Part shown: positions 1-9,212 of the stretch, piece by piece
Numbering within the stretch: the first letter of the stretch is position 1
Layout: each line of letters opens with the position of its first letter
The notes under the pieces: generated by a model
What the model was told of the DNA's origin: nothing
The model's database searches: none
Seen by the model: only the letters and a program-made list of their open reading frames with translations
Assembly (NCBI GenBank): GCA_937924775.1
Contig: CALDUT010000008.1
Location: 124,001 to 188,000, forward strand
Source: an uncultured Gemmata sp.
Lineage (GTDB): Bacteria; Planctomycetota; Planctomycetia; Gemmatales; Gemmataceae
DNA length: 64,000 nucleotides
Direction of reading: 5' to 3'
Program-made: the position numbers and the translations under genes

Positions 1-1148
1 CCGACGGTGAGCGTACCGGCGGTGGGCTTTTCCTCCCCGACAATCATTTTGAAGAGAGTGGTTTTCCCCGCCCCATTGGGGCCGATGACACCAACGATGC
101 CGCCTTTGGGCAAGTTGAACGTCAGATCCTCGTAGAGCAATACATCACCGTAGGCTTTTTTGACCCCTTCGGCCCGGACGACCAGATCACCCAGGGGCGG
201 CCCGGGGGGAATCTGGATGATCAGTTCCTTTTCTTCCTCATCGATCACCTGTTCTTGCAATTTTTCGATGGCGGCCAGGCGGGCTTTGCTTTTGGCCATG
301 CGGGCCCGGGGGGAACTGCGGGCCCATTCGAGCTCGCGGGCCAGTTGCTTTTGCCGGGCGCTTTCTTGCTTTTCTTGCAAGGCGAGGCGGGCGCGTTTTT
401 GTTCCAACCAACCAGAGTAGTTGCCGGCATAGGGGTAGCCGCGGCCATTGTCGAGTTCGAGAATCCATTGGGCGACGTTGTCGAGAAAGTAGCGGTCGTG
501 GGTGACGGCGACCACTGCACCGGGATAGGCGGCGAGGTGGTGTTCGAGCCATTCCACGCTTTCGGCGTCGAGGTGGTTGGTGGGTTCATCGAGCAGAAGC
601 AGATCGTGACGTTGGAGAAGTGTTTTGCACAGGGCGACGCGGCGGCGCTCTCCCCCCGAGAGCCGTTCCACCGGGGCATCAGGCGGGGGCAGACGCATCG
701 CGTCCATGGCGATTTCCAACTGCCGGTCGAGTTCGTAGGCATTGGTCGCATCAATTTGCGCTTGCACCTTCTCCATTTCTTCGGAGAGTTTCTCGAAATC
801 GGCGTTGGGGTCGCCCATCGCTTCGCCGATTTCTTCTTGCCGCTTCAACAGGGCGCGGATGTGGGCCACACCTTCTTCGAGGTTTTCCAATACCGTTTTG
901 CCTGGTGTCAGTTTGGGTTCTTGGGGCACATAGCCAATGGTGGCCCCTTTTTCGGGCCAGGCTTCACCCATGAAGTCTTTATCGACACCGGCCATGATGC
1001 GAAGCAGGGTCGATTTCCCGGAGCCGTTATCGCCGATGACGCCGATTTTCGCGCCGGGGTAGAAGTATAAGTTGATGTCCTTCAGCACTTCCTTTTTGCC
1101 GTAGTGCTTGGTCAGATGGGAAATGTTAAAAATATAGCGATCACCCAT
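1..1148 (-). CDS. ettA: Energy-dependent translational throttle protein EttA (ABC-F), 3' end outside window
   Basis: ABC-F family ATPase that binds the ribosomal E site and gates translation according to the ATP/ADP state; it is cytoplasmic and has no membrane part. The reading frame starts at an ATG at 1148 ([19 protein letters not shown]) behind a GAGGAC ribosome site and runs off the left edge. The first cassette shows Walker [10 protein letters not shown], signature LSGGERRRV and Walker [13 protein letters not shown] charged linker with an arm-like insert follows, and then the second Walker [10 protein letters not shown] just before the edge. The arrangement and wording match EttA rather than Uup or antibiotic-resistance ABC-F proteins. 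It lies 287 bases downstream of tpiA on the same strand and is probably transcribed separately. Confidence 0.93.
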   Translation of the reverse strand, partial: MGDRYIFNISHLTKHYGKKEVLKDINLYFYPGAKIGVIGDNGSGKSTLLRIMAGVDKDFMGEAWPEKGATIGYVPQEPKLTPGKTVLENLEEGVAHIRALLKRQEEIGEAMGDPNADFEKLSEEMEKVQAQIDATNAYELDRQLEIAMDAMRLPPPDAPVERLSGGERRRVALCKTLLQRHDLLLLDEPTNHLDAESVEWLEHHLAAYPGAVVAVTHDRYFLDNVAQWILELDNGRGYPYAGNYSGWLEQKRARLALQEKQESARQKQLARELEWARSSPRARMAKSKARLAAIEKLQEQVIDEEEKELIIQIPPGPPLGDLVVRAEGVKKAYGDVLLYEDLTFNLPKGGIVGVIGPNGAGKTTLFKMIVGEEKPTAGTLTV

Positions 1149-1417
1149 GATGTCCTCACTGTCTGGCGGCTGAAGGCATCTTATCGGGAAGCTGCTGGGA
1201 AAGGGAACGCGACTTTCCCTTCAGACGATGATCGCGGCCGTGGCCCCGGCAGGGGTCTATGGCTTGATCTAGTGAACTGCCAACGCCAGCCATGGGGTAG
1301 GCGGCCCTCACAAGGGGCCGGCGGACGGCCCAGCTGTTCTCCAGGCGGTGCCGTGAGCCGAAAATGCTCCGGTTGTTGGGGCTGGGATCGCTCCTGCGGG
1401 GCGTTCCACGATGACAC

Positions 1418-1442
1418 TTCAGCTACTTTCTTCAGCTACTTT
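1418..1442. repeat. Short tandem repeat at the tpiA stop codon
   Basis: The 12-mer TTCAGCTACTTT occurs twice with a 13-base period (1418-1429 and 1431-1442). The second copy contains the tpiA stop codon. It looks like a small slippage duplication of the gene's last codons. No function is implied. Confidence 0.6.
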
Positions 1443-2197
1443 TTCGCGGCCTGAACAATCCCGAGGAACGAATCGGCTTTCAGGCTGGCCCCGCCGACCA
1501 GAACCCCATCGACATCGGGCAAGTGCAACAGCCCCGCGGCATTGTCCGCGGTCACTGAACCGCCGTAGAGGATAGGCAAGGCGTCGGCAATGGCTGAACC
1601 GCGGAAGTGTCGAAGCGTGGCCCGGATGGCGGCGTGGGCTTCTTGCGCTTGGTCCGGGGTGGCGACTTTCCCAGTTCCAATGGCCCAGACGGGTTCATAG
1701 GCCAGGGTCAGCCGGGCCCAGTGGTGGTCCGTCAGCCCAGTGCAGGCCGCGAGGACTTGCCGTTGGACGATGCGTTCGGTGAGGTTGCGTTCCCGCTCCG
1801 TGAGGGTTTCACCGATACACAAAATGACGTGCAACCCTTCGTCGAGGGCGGAGTGAACTTTGTGGTTGATAGCCGCATCGCTTTCGCCCAAAATGTGTCG
1901 GCGTTCGCTGTGGCCGATGATAACGTAGCGGCAACCGCATTCGAGCAGCATCGCCGGGCTGACTTCCCCGGTGAAAGCCCCTTTTTTCTCCGCGGAAACG
2001 TTTTGGGCTCCCAAAGCCACCGGGGAGCCTTTCAGCACGTCGGCCACGGGTAAAAGCCACGGGAACGGTGGACAGACGGCCACCGCGACGCGGTCGTCGG
2101 TTCCCACCCCGGCGACCACGGCCCCAGCCAATGTCTTCGCCTCAGCCAACGTGGTGTTCATTTTCCAATTGCCGGCTACGAGTTTCTGGCGCGGCAT
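1436..2197 (-). CDS. tpiA: Triosephosphate isomerase
   Basis: Interconverts dihydroxyacetone phosphate and glyceraldehyde 3-phosphate in glycolysis and gluconeogenesis. The 253-residue product is normal for the family. The catalytic set is visible: Lys12 in GNWKMN, His in IGHSERR, Glu in AYEPVWAIGTG and the phosphate-binding ILYGGSV. The frame stays open further upstream, but the ATG at 2197 is chosen because it follows AAAGGAG at good spacing and gives the canonical N-terminus MPRQKLVAGNWKMN. It lies 62 bases downstream of aroF on the same strand, so the two may be co-transcribed. Confidence 0.97.
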   Translation of the reverse strand: MPRQKLVAGNWKMNTTLAEAKTLAGAVVAGVGTDDRVAVAVCPPFPWLLPVADVLKGSPVALGAQNVSAEKKGAFTGEVSPAMLLECGCRYVIIGHSERRHILGESDAAINHKVHSALDEGLHVILCIGETLTERERNLTERIVQRQVLAACTGLTDHHWARLTLAYEPVWAIGTGKVATPDQAQEAHAAIRATLRHFRGSAIADALPILYGGSVTADNAAGLLHLPDVDGVLVGGASLKADSFLGIVQAAKK

Positions 2198-2259
2198 CGC
2201 AACTCCTTTTATTGCAAGGGATTGAGATGAATCAGGGGCGCTATGGCCGGTGGAGCGGT

Positions 2260-3291
2260 TCACTGCGCCGCGGGCGTCCAAAACTCGCGGCCCAAAGCCG
2301 CCGCCAGCCGGCGGAGGTCGCCCATCAGGTCGAGGAATTGGTGCGGCAGCAGAGCTTGCGGGCCGTCCGAGAGGGCTTTTTCGGGGCAGTTGTGAACTTC
2401 CACATGCACCCCATCGGCACCGGCGGCCACGCTGGCCCGGCACATACTGGGAATCAAATCCGGCCGCCCGGTGGCGTGCGACGGATCGACGATGATCGGT
2501 AAGTGGCTTTGTCCCTTCACATTTGGTACTGCGCTCATGTCAAGCATGTTGCGGGTGCTGTCTTCAAAGCTGCGAACACCGCGTTCGACCAAGACCACGT
2601 CTTTATTGCCTTCGGCCAGAATGTATTCGGCCGACATCAGCAAATCTTTGACAGTCGCACTCATGCCGCGTTTGAGCAGCACCGGCTTATTGACCCGGCC
2701 GCATTCTTTGAGCAAATCGAAGTTCTGCATGTTACGAGCCCCGATTTGCAGCATGTCGGCATAACGGCAGACCAATTCGACTTGCCGGGGGTCCATCACT
2801 TCGGTGACCACGGGCATGTCGTACTTCTGGCCTACGTCGCGAAGAATCTTCAGCCCCTCTTCACCCAAACCTTGGAAGCTGTAGGGACTGGTCCGCGGCT
2901 TAAAGGCCCCGCCCCGGAGGATGTTCGCCCCCCCGGCCTTGACGTAACGGGCGATGGTATCGAGGGTTTCGTAGCTTTCCACCGCACAGGGACCGGCGAT
3001 CATCGCCAAACTGCCGCCGCCGATGCGGACCTTGCCCACATACACCACGCTATCGGCTTTGTGAAATTCGCGACTAGCGAGTTTGAAGGGCTTGAGAATG
3101 GGCAGCACCTGCTCCACACCGGGAATGGCCGAGAAATTCTCCGTGCCGGGTTTGGTTTCATCACCAATAACCCCAATAATCGTCCGGCTTTCGCCCCGGC
3201 TGATATGGGGCGTAAACCCGAGTTCTTTGACCCGTTCGATAATGTGATCGATCTGTTCGAGGGTCGCTTCGGGTCGAATAACGAGGATCAT
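2260..3291 (-). CDS. aroF: 3-deoxy-7-phosphoheptulonate (DAHP) synthase
   Basis: First committed step of the shikimate pathway: condenses phosphoenolpyruvate with erythrose 4-phosphate. The 343-residue protein starts with a ferredoxin-like regulatory segment ([17 protein letters not shown], residues 1-70) followed by the TIM barrel with [32 protein letters not shown] and [11 protein letters not shown]. This is the Thermotoga/Bacillus-like single-domain form (TIGR01361), not the E. coli AroG type. The N-terminal domain in this family mediates feedback inhibition by aromatic amino acids. The ATG at 3291 follows AAGGA. An in-frame upstream extension runs into the tRNA region and is not coding. 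Confidence 0.95.
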   Translation of the reverse strand: MILVIRPEATLEQIDHIIERVKELGFTPHISRGESRTIIGVIGDETKPGTENFSAIPGVEQVLPILKPFKLASREFHKADSVVYVGKVRIGGGSLAMIAGPCAVESYETLDTIARYVKAGGANILRGGAFKPRTSPYSFQGLGEEGLKILRDVGQKYDMPVVTEVMDPRQVELVCRYADMLQIGARNMQNFDLLKECGRVNKPVLLKRGMSATVKDLLMSAEYILAEGNKDVVLVERGVRSFEDSTRNMLDMSAVPNVKGQSHLPIIVDPSHATGRPDLIPSMCRASVAAGADGVHVEVHNCPEKALSDGPQALLPHQFLDLMGDLRRLAAALGREFWTPAAQ

Positions 3292-3461
3292 CGTCCCGCG
3301 TCCTTCATTCACTGAGAAAGAGTCATGAATAGGAATACAAAAGGAATGGACACCGGCCAAGCAATTGGAAGTTCGCCGCATAATCGCGATTGTGGAATCC
3401 GTGGAACCGGCCTCTTGAAATGTCGCGCTAACCTCCCATAATTCTGTAGAAGCAATTCCTC

Positions 3462-3545
3462 GCCGGAGTGGCGGAATTGGCAGACGCACCAGCTTGAGGG
3501 GCTGGCGGGAGCAATCCCGTGCAGGTTCAAGTCCTGTCTCCGGCA
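3462..3545 (+). tRNA. tRNA-Leu (anticodon GAG)
   Basis: The acceptor stem GCCGGAG (3462-3468) pairs with CTCCGGC (3538-3544), with discriminator A3545. The anticodon arm is CCAGC-TTGAGGG-GCTGG, giving anticodon GAG. The class II long variable arm is CGGGAGCAATCCCG and the T loop is GTTCAAG. The CCA end is not encoded. It sits on the strand opposite aroF, about 170 bases upstream of the aroF start. Confidence 0.96.
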
Positions 3546-3597
3546 CTACTGACTCAGTTCCTTCCCGCCTGTAATTGCCCCCGTCTATCCGACCGGC

Positions 3598-4710
3598 TCA
3601 CGTTACAATCCACGCCTCCGGAAAACGGTGTTTCAATTGTCGGATCGACGAATCGTCCCAGTGGTTGCTCCGAACATCGAGATAATATAACTGCAATCGG
3701 CTTTCCGGAACCCCCGCGAGCATCTGAAGGCCTTCTGCGGTCAGCCGGTTGGAGGCTAAACCCAGCTGCCGCAGCGGGGATGGCTGGGCCCTTAGGGTCC
3801 ATTCGCGCACTATCTCGCGGAAGCCATTGTCACCAATGCCTTGGCCGTCGAGGTCGAGACGCCGCAACCGCTTCCACGGAATCACCCACCCCAAATCCAG
3901 ATGCGTCAGGGGGCCATCGCGGTTGGCACCGGTCATCCACCCCAAGCGTAGTTCTTCCACTTCGCTCAGGCAGGGGCTGGCCAAAATTTGTTGTAACTGC
4001 TGAGAATTCAAGACGTTGCTGATATTCAAGTGGCGAAACCGCCGATGACGAAGCGCGGGCAGTACCCGTGCCAAACGCGGATCTAAGTGCGACAGTTCGG
4101 ACAAATCCAAGCTCGCCAGAGCTGGCATGGCGGGACCGGTCAGCAACCGTTCCAAAAGCTCTGGGAGGAGCGGAACCCCGCAGAGAACCAACCCGGTGAT
4201 GTTCCGCAGATGCTCGCAGGCCGCGAGCGGTTCGAGTTCCACTGGGGCTACTTCGATCTGCGAGAAATCCAATCGTGTGACGTTTTCGAGATGAGGCGAG
4301 GCGAAAAAAGGCTGCAGGGAATCGCCGCTGGCGTTGGTGGCCCAGCGGTCGGGCTGAAGGGACCGGATGGGTTCGGCCGCGAACAGGGCTGGAGCATTGG
4401 TGGGGAAGGTCGCGACATCCACCCGGACCTGATCAATGAAACCGCGATGGAAGTCGCAAGCCAATACCCTTGAGCGAACGGATTGCGACCATTCCAAGCG
4501 ATGTTCGAAGAGAAGCCGATCGGCGCAGGCGGTGTGGTGATGGGCCGTGGGGCTATCCGGTTCGGCCTGAGCGGCTAAGATCTGATGGCGAATCAAGCTA
4601 GCCCGTGTGGGTTGGCCATGTTCTTCAAGCCAATCGGCATAGACCAACCGAGCCACATCATCCTCGGGATGAGCGACAACCGCGGCCCAAAGCGAGTCGT
4701 GTTCAGACAT
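3598..4710 (-). CDS. TIGR02996 domain protein with leucine-rich-repeat-like body
   Basis: A 370-residue protein. Residues 1-45 (SEHDSLWAAVVAHPEDDVAR ... YADWLEEHGQPTRAS) form the TIGR02996 repeat-companion domain, which is abundant in Gemmataceae and usually heads leucine-rich-repeat proteins. The rest has irregular leucine-rich repeats, such as LASLDLSELSHLDPRLARVL, RLRRLDLDGQGIGDNGFREI and PLRQLGLASNRLTAEGLQML. No signal peptide or membrane segment is seen, so it is probably cytoplasmic. The ATG at 4710 is preferred over an upstream GTG at 4731 because it starts directly at the conserved domain. The molecular role of the family is unknown; protein-protein interaction is an inference from the repeats. 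Confidence 0.85.
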   Translation of the reverse strand: MSEHDSLWAAVVAHPEDDVARLVYADWLEEHGQPTRASLIRHQILAAQAEPDSPTAHHHTACADRLLFEHRLEWSQSVRSRVLACDFHRGFIDQVRVDVATFPTNAPALFAAEPIRSLQPDRWATNASGDSLQPFFASPHLENVTRLDFSQIEVAPVELEPLAACEHLRNITGLVLCGVPLLPELLERLLTGPAMPALASLDLSELSHLDPRLARVLPALRHRRFRHLNISNVLNSQQLQQILASPCLSEVEELRLGWMTGANRDGPLTHLDLGWVIPWKRLRRLDLDGQGIGDNGFREIVREWTLRAQPSPLRQLGLASNRLTAEGLQMLAGVPESRLQLYYLDVRSNHWDDSSIRQLKHRFPEAWIVT

Positions 4711-5113
4711 AAGGTCTTTGGTAATACTCACATTGGCTAGTTCGGTGATGAGAGCTGCAGTCTTCTGGAATCGTTGAAACAGGAACGACGGCCCATCGCA
4801 GTTTATTTCCCCCCCTTATTTCCCCAAACGGCTTTTTATTGCCCTGGGGGCGGTTGATTATTACTGGGTTGGAGCCCACACGGCCGATTCCTTTATTTTT
4901 AATGCATAGCCGTGCCAGGATGCAGATTTAGCATGGTATAGAGTGAAGAATTCATGGTGGTGGCTTGATGGATTCGGCTCGCCCTGTTGCGCTCGCCGCA
5001 TCTCCCCCTGCATGTAGCGAGGCAAAGAGCCATTGCGCCCCGCCTTCAGAGATGGTTCCTGCCTGATTGTGCATCTCTTTTTTAGTTCTGCATTTATCGT
5101 CGGAGAAACCATT
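4711..5113. other. Intergenic region, divergent
   Basis: About 400 bases between two divergently oriented genes. There are C- and T-rich runs near 4800-4860 but no convincing gene, RNA or repeat. It presumably holds the promoters of both neighbours. Confidence 0.5.
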
Positions 5114-6136
5114 ATGCGTACGATTTCGGGACACCACTGGCCCCTGCGGCGTGGCTTCACGCTCATCGAGTTGCTGGTGGTCATCGCGATCATCGCGGTG
5201 TTGGTCGGATTGCTACTACCAGCCGTGCAGAAAGTCCGCTAAGCGGCGGCACGCTCGCAAGCTCAAAACAATCTGAAGCAATTGGCCTTGGCCTGCCATG
5301 CCTATCACGATGCCAATCGTTTTTTGCCGTTTAACGGGAATAGCGACGCCATCGCGACAAACAACGAATCGGGCTCGTGGGTGTACCAAATTCTGCCGTT
5401 CATCGAACAACAAGCGATCTACGATACCGCAACCGGGACAATTCCCACAACGTGGAATGTCCGCATTCCCACCCTGTTGTGTCCCATCCGCAGCCGCCCC
5501 GGCTTTGTGAGTGGTGTTGTGAATCAGTCGCAGTGTGGCCCCACCCAATTTCCGTTCCAGATTAATCCGGGGGAAACGTGGTATCCTCCCGCGGGGTGGT
5601 GTACGATCGCTGGTGGTGGCTCGCATGGCGTGGTGAATGGCCAATTTGGCGTCACCAACAACACGAACGCAGTGACCACCGGATGGTACATGCTGCGCAG
5701 CAACGTAACGATTGTGGCTTCCGGACCAATCACTGACTACGGCATCAACCCGTTTATCAATAATACTTCGGGCCAATTGAACGCGGCCAATACCCGCCGG
5801 ACGCTCTTGAGCATCACCGACGGTACCTCGAACACGATTCTGTTGGGCCAAATGTACTCGGGAACGGCCGAATACCCACTGACAACCCCCGCCGCCACCT
5901 TCCGCTTTGGTATCTTCAATGGTGGCACGCTTTCGACCGCCCGCAACAGCTTCGGTAACTCGGCAATGACCTTCCTGCGCGATGGCACGGCCACCAGCTC
6001 CACCCAATGGGGCAGCCCCATGGAACGCGATTCCCCCATGGCCATGGCCGATGGCTCGGTGCGGCAATTCCCGTATGGCATCACACTGACCAACTTCCTC
6101 TTACCGACCGACGGTGTGGCTGTGAACGTTCCTTAA
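5114..6136 (+). pseudogene. DUF1559 prepilin-like protein interrupted by an in-frame stop
   Basis: DUF1559 proteins are pilin-like exported proteins, hugely expanded in planctomycetes. Residues 1-42 carry the type IV prepilin signal ([20 protein letters not shown], then [10 protein letters not shown]). Codon 43 at 5240-5242 is TAA. Translation in the same frame continues as AAARSQAQNNLKQLALACHA, exactly the DUF1559 sequence that normally follows KVRE. The C-terminal motifs DGTSNTILLGQ and MAMADGSVRQF are present, ending at 6136. A single G-to-T change in a Glu codon (GAA to TAA) accounts for the break. Either the gene is newly dead, the stop is read through, or it is a base-calling error. A separate reinitiation at 5282 would lack the export signal. 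Confidence 0.88.
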
Positions 6137-6156
6137 ACCACTAGCATCTTTTTTAA

Positions 6157-6190
6157 GACCCAAGGAGGGGGAACTCCTTGGGTCCCTTTA
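6157..6190 (+). terminator. Intrinsic terminator after the DUF1559 gene
   Basis: A perfect 11-bp stem, GACCCAAGGAG (6157-6167) with CTCCTTGGGTC (6174-6184) and a 6-base loop, followed by CCTTTA. It lies 20 bases after the DUF1559 stop. A T run before the stem (6149-6154) could make it work on the other strand as well. Confidence 0.8.
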
Positions 6191-6246
6191 TTCGCGGAAG
6201 ACCACCAGTTACAACTTCCTGGGACTATAGAAAAACGGACATTACC

Positions 6247-6674
6247 ATGCGACAGTCACGGTATCGAGCTTTGAGCGTCATTGTTTTGGGATTGCTCATC
6301 ATTGCTGGCGGATGCTCCAAGCAACCCGAGATCGACCCGATCGAGCTTTTACAAGGTACTTGGACCTCCGAAAACAAGGGCGGGCGACAATTCACCGTCA
6401 TCATTGAAAACGACAGCATTCAGATTTTGGAAACCAAAGGAAGTGAATCCACGTTGGCCGATCCGGTCATTTTCCAAGTGAACACTCAACGCACGCCCCA
6501 TCAGATGGACCTCGTCTTCACTTCTGGGGAAAAATGGGCCAGGTCCGCCCCGGTATCTATGCTCTCGATGGCGATAAGTTGAAAATCTGCCTAGGTGAAA
6601 TTGGCGGGACGCGGCCGTCGGCCTTCTCCCCGTCAGGCAAAGTCGCCTATATGGAGCTGAAAAAACAGCAATAA
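6247..6674 (+). pseudogene. TIGR03067-like lipoprotein, frameshifted
   Basis: The N-terminus has a signal peptide ending in a lipobox-like AGGC (SVIVLGLLIIAGGCSKQPE), then the typical LLQGTWTSE opening of TIGR03067 proteins. The first frame stops at 6582. From about 6530 the next frame continues the family sequence (MGQVRPGIYALDGDKLKICL, then GTRPSAFSPSGKVAYMELKK) to a stop at 6674. The break coincides with GGGGAAAAATGGG. One extra A, or a -1 slip on the A5 run, restores GEK-MGQVRP. So this is a one-base deletion, a sequencing error or, less likely, programmed -1 slippage. Function of the family is unknown. Confidence 0.8.
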
Positions 6675-6732
6675 AATCGCCATACGGGATTTGACTTTAG
6701 TAAACAATTGTCCATAAATCTTGGGATAGAGG

Positions 6733-7647
6733 TTATTGTACCTCCATCACATAGATGTCGCTACCGCCGGCGCGGGTGGAGACGAAGGCCAGTTTCTTGC
6801 CATCGGGGCTCCACGCCGGCGAAGTGTCTTGGGCGGGGTGATTCGTCAGATTCACCAAATCCTTGCCTTCGGCACTCATGAGCCAAATGTCGTAATTGCC
6901 GGTGCGATTCGAGACGAAAGCAATCTGCTGGCCCTTGGGTCGCCACGCGGGCCAGGCATCCAGGAACTCGCCCTCGGTGAGTTTCTTCACCCCGCTGCCA
7001 TCGGCCTTCATGACGTGAATTTTCTGCCGGCCGCTGCGCGCGCTGGCAAAGGCGATCTGCCGGCCATCAGGGCTCCAGGCTGGGTGCAGATCATACGCGG
7101 GGTCGTTGGTCAGCCGCTTTTCGTTCTTACCCTCTGCCGTTACGGTGTAGAGGTCGGGGTTTTTGTCGCGTGTCGAAACCCACAGAACGGTTCGGCCATC
7201 CGGGGAGAACCGCGGCGATTCCTCGAACGCCTTGTGCGGAATGAGGGTCTGATCATTGCTGCCGTCGGCATGGCAGATGTTGATGCGGAGTTTGCCATCG
7301 GTGCCTTGCAGTTGATCATAAACGTAAACAATCCGCTTGCCGTCGGGGGAGAAGTGACCATCGAAATGCGGCTCCTTATGCTCGGGGAGTAACCGCTTCA
7401 TCGCACCGCCTTGGGCAGGTATCGTCCACAGGGCCATTTGGCCTTCATGGATACGCGTGAATAGCAACGTGGAGCCATCCGGCGACCACTGGAGATGCTG
7501 TTTGAAGCTGCCATCGGTGGTCAAACGGACCGGTTCGGCGGAAAAACCACTTGACACGCCAAAAATAATGCACATAATTGCAGTAGCATAGTCGCCCCCC
7601 CCGCGGTGCAGTATCGTCGGGTTGGGCAGGAGAGGAGGCCGTTTCAT
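6733..7647 (-). CDS. TolB-like PD40 beta-propeller protein, exported
   Basis: 304 residues with at least five WD40-like PD40 blades, each carrying the hallmark SPDG (HLQWSPDGSTLLFT, HFSPDGKRIVY, RFSPDGRTVLW, AWSPDGRQIAF, AWSPDGKKLAF). The N-terminus includes a hydrophobic stretch IMCIIFGVSSGFSA, consistent with secretion. The ATG at 7575 (MCIIFGV) would give a cleaner signal peptide, whereas the ATG at 7647 is 7 bases after the upstream DUF1501 stop and suits translational coupling. Neither start has a strong ribosome site. Role inferred: periplasmic or surface binding protein working with the DUF1501 protein. No partner is identified. Confidence 0.85.
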   Translation of the reverse strand: MKRPPLLPNPTILHRGGGDYATAIMCIIFGVSSGFSAEPVRLTTDGSFKQHLQWSPDGSTLLFTRIHEGQMALWTIPAQGGAMKRLLPEHKEPHFDGHFSPDGKRIVYVYDQLQGTDGKLRINICHADGSNDQTLIPHKAFEESPRFSPDGRTVLWVSTRDKNPDLYTVTAEGKNEKRLTNDPAYDLHPAWSPDGRQIAFASARSGRQKIHVMKADGSGVKKLTEGEFLDAWPAWRPKGQQIAFVSNRTGNYDIWLMSAEGKDLVNLTNHPAQDTSPAWSPDGKKLAFVSTRAGGSDIYVMEVQ

Positions 7648-7654
7648 GGGTTGC

Positions 7655-9049
7655 TCAGAACAGTTCTTCGATCACCCGGCCAACGGGGGTTAGCCCCAGC
7701 CCGGTGATTTGTTCGCTGGTTAAACCAATGGCGTGTTGGACTGTGGCGTTGAGGTCGGCGGGCGTTAGGGGGGTGTCGGCAGGGTGGGCCGCTTTGGCGT
7801 CGCTGGTGCCGACGAAGCGGCCCCCTTTGACGCCGCCGCCAGCGATCAGGGCGCAGTAGCAGGCCGGCCAATGTTCGCGACCGGCTTTGTCGTTCACCTT
7901 CGGTTCGCGGCCAAACTCGCCCACCGCAACTACCAATGTCGTGGCCAGAAGCCCACGTTGATCCAGATCGGTTAGCAGGGCGCTGAAGGAATGATCGAGC
8001 CAGGGCGCGTGCCGATCTTGCAGGATCTGGAAGTTCCGGTAGTGATGGTCCCAGCCGCCGTCGCCGCTGTCTTCTTCGGCTTCCACATGATCGCTCCAAT
8101 TCACTTGGACGAAGGGCACTTCGGCCTCGACCAGCCGGCGTGCTAGCAAGCAGCTTTGACCGAAGCGGGTACGGCCGTAGGCGTCTTTAGTGGCGTCGGA
8201 CTCTTGCGACAGATCGAAGCTATTGATCGCGGCTCGCGATGTGAGCATCGCTAAAGCTCGGCTGCGGTACTCATCGAGAGCGCCGACACGCGCGGCTTCG
8301 TGGATGCGCGTGTCGATTTGGTGCAAGGCAGCAAGCAGTTGTTGTCGGTCGCTGAGCCGTTCGGGTGTGAGTTCCTTGGGAAGTTGTAACGCGGGGACTT
8401 TGGTACCCTTGGCAGGATCGTATTCCAACCGGAAGGGATCCCACGCAGCTCCCAAGGGGCCACCGCCTTCGCCGATAATGGCTTTTTTCCCCTGATGCAG
8501 CTTGCCGCCGATGACGAAAAACGGATGAATGTCGTCGCCACCACGATGAGCCGCTGGGGCCTCGCGTTGGCTGCGGAGGGCTTTGGCCACAACCGAACCG
8601 AGCGCGGGTCGAGGGGAACCTGGCAACGGCTTGCCGTCCAAACCCATACTGCCGGCGGCACTGCCTGTCAGGCCGATCGTACCGGCGATGCCATGATCGT
8701 TCGACTGGGTGCTGAGCGTGCGTAGTACCGCGAGCTTGTCGGTATGCTTGGCCAGTTGCGGGAAAAGTTCACAGAACCGGACCCCGCTGATGCGTGTGGG
8801 AATGGTGCCGAAGGGGCCCCGATATTCCAACGGCGCATGGGGCTTGGGGTCGAAGGTATCAAGCTGGCTCGGGCCGCCCCACAGCCACAAGAGAATGACG
8901 GCTTTGGCCTTCGCGTGGTCGTTGGCGGCCCGCACGCGCAGCCAATCCGCCAACGACAAACCCAAGACACTGGAAGCGCCAATTTGCAAGAACGCTCGGC
9001 GGTGTAAGCCTGCACAAGTGTGGCCGGTTTGCTGACCCAACGACAGCAT
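7655..9049 (-). CDS. DUF1501 protein, Tat-exported, sulfatase-fold-like
   Basis: 464 residues. The N-terminus has a twin-arginine signal (HRRAFLQIGASSVLGLSLADWL), so it is exported folded. The body shows the DUF1501 hallmarks LLWLWGGPSQLDTFDPKP, YRGPFGTIPT and the C-terminal VVAVGEFGREPKVN and GREHWPACYCALIAGGG. These proteins are numerous in planctomycetes, often beside DUF1549/DUF1553 cytochrome-like partners; none is seen here. They resemble alkaline phosphatase/sulfatase folds, but their substrates are unknown. The ATG at 9049 follows GGAGGG at 9 bases. An alternative ATG at 9067 would add six residues. The downstream PD40 gene begins 7 bases after its stop. Confidence 0.9.
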   Translation of the reverse strand: MLSLGQQTGHTCAGLHRRAFLQIGASSVLGLSLADWLRVRAANDHAKAKAVILLWLWGGPSQLDTFDPKPHAPLEYRGPFGTIPTRISGVRFCELFPQLAKHTDKLAVLRTLSTQSNDHGIAGTIGLTGSAAGSMGLDGKPLPGSPRPALGSVVAKALRSQREAPAAHRGGDDIHPFFVIGGKLHQGKKAIIGEGGGPLGAAWDPFRLEYDPAKGTKVPALQLPKELTPERLSDRQQLLAALHQIDTRIHEAARVGALDEYRSRALAMLTSRAAINSFDLSQESDATKDAYGRTRFGQSCLLARRLVEAEVPFVQVNWSDHVEAEEDSGDGGWDHHYRNFQILQDRHAPWLDHSFSALLTDLDQRGLLATTLVVAVGEFGREPKVNDKAGREHWPACYCALIAGGGVKGGRFVGTSDAKAAHPADTPLTPADLNATVQHAIGLTSEQITGLGLTPVGRVIEELF

Positions 9050-9212
9050 AGGCTCAACCCTCCCCATTCGCCTTCATTATCGTCAAGATGCGAGGAGAAT
9101 TCCATATGGTGAACGACAGAATAAAGGAGCAAGGAAGATGCAGCGACACCCGGACAGCAGAGACATTCTCGGCGTGGAATACGACAACGAGCGATCCATT
9201 CCCAACAATCAT

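Noticed and set aside
255-1070. Long plus-strand open frame
   Set aside because: Antisense shadow of ettA with no known motif; the minus-strand frame holds both ABC cassettes.
2503-3315. Long plus-strand open frame opposite aroF
   Set aside because: Antisense to DAHP synthase; composition-driven.
5216-6067. Minus-strand open frame opposite the DUF1559 pseudogene
   Set aside because: No start site and no family; the plus strand carries clear DUF1559 motifs.
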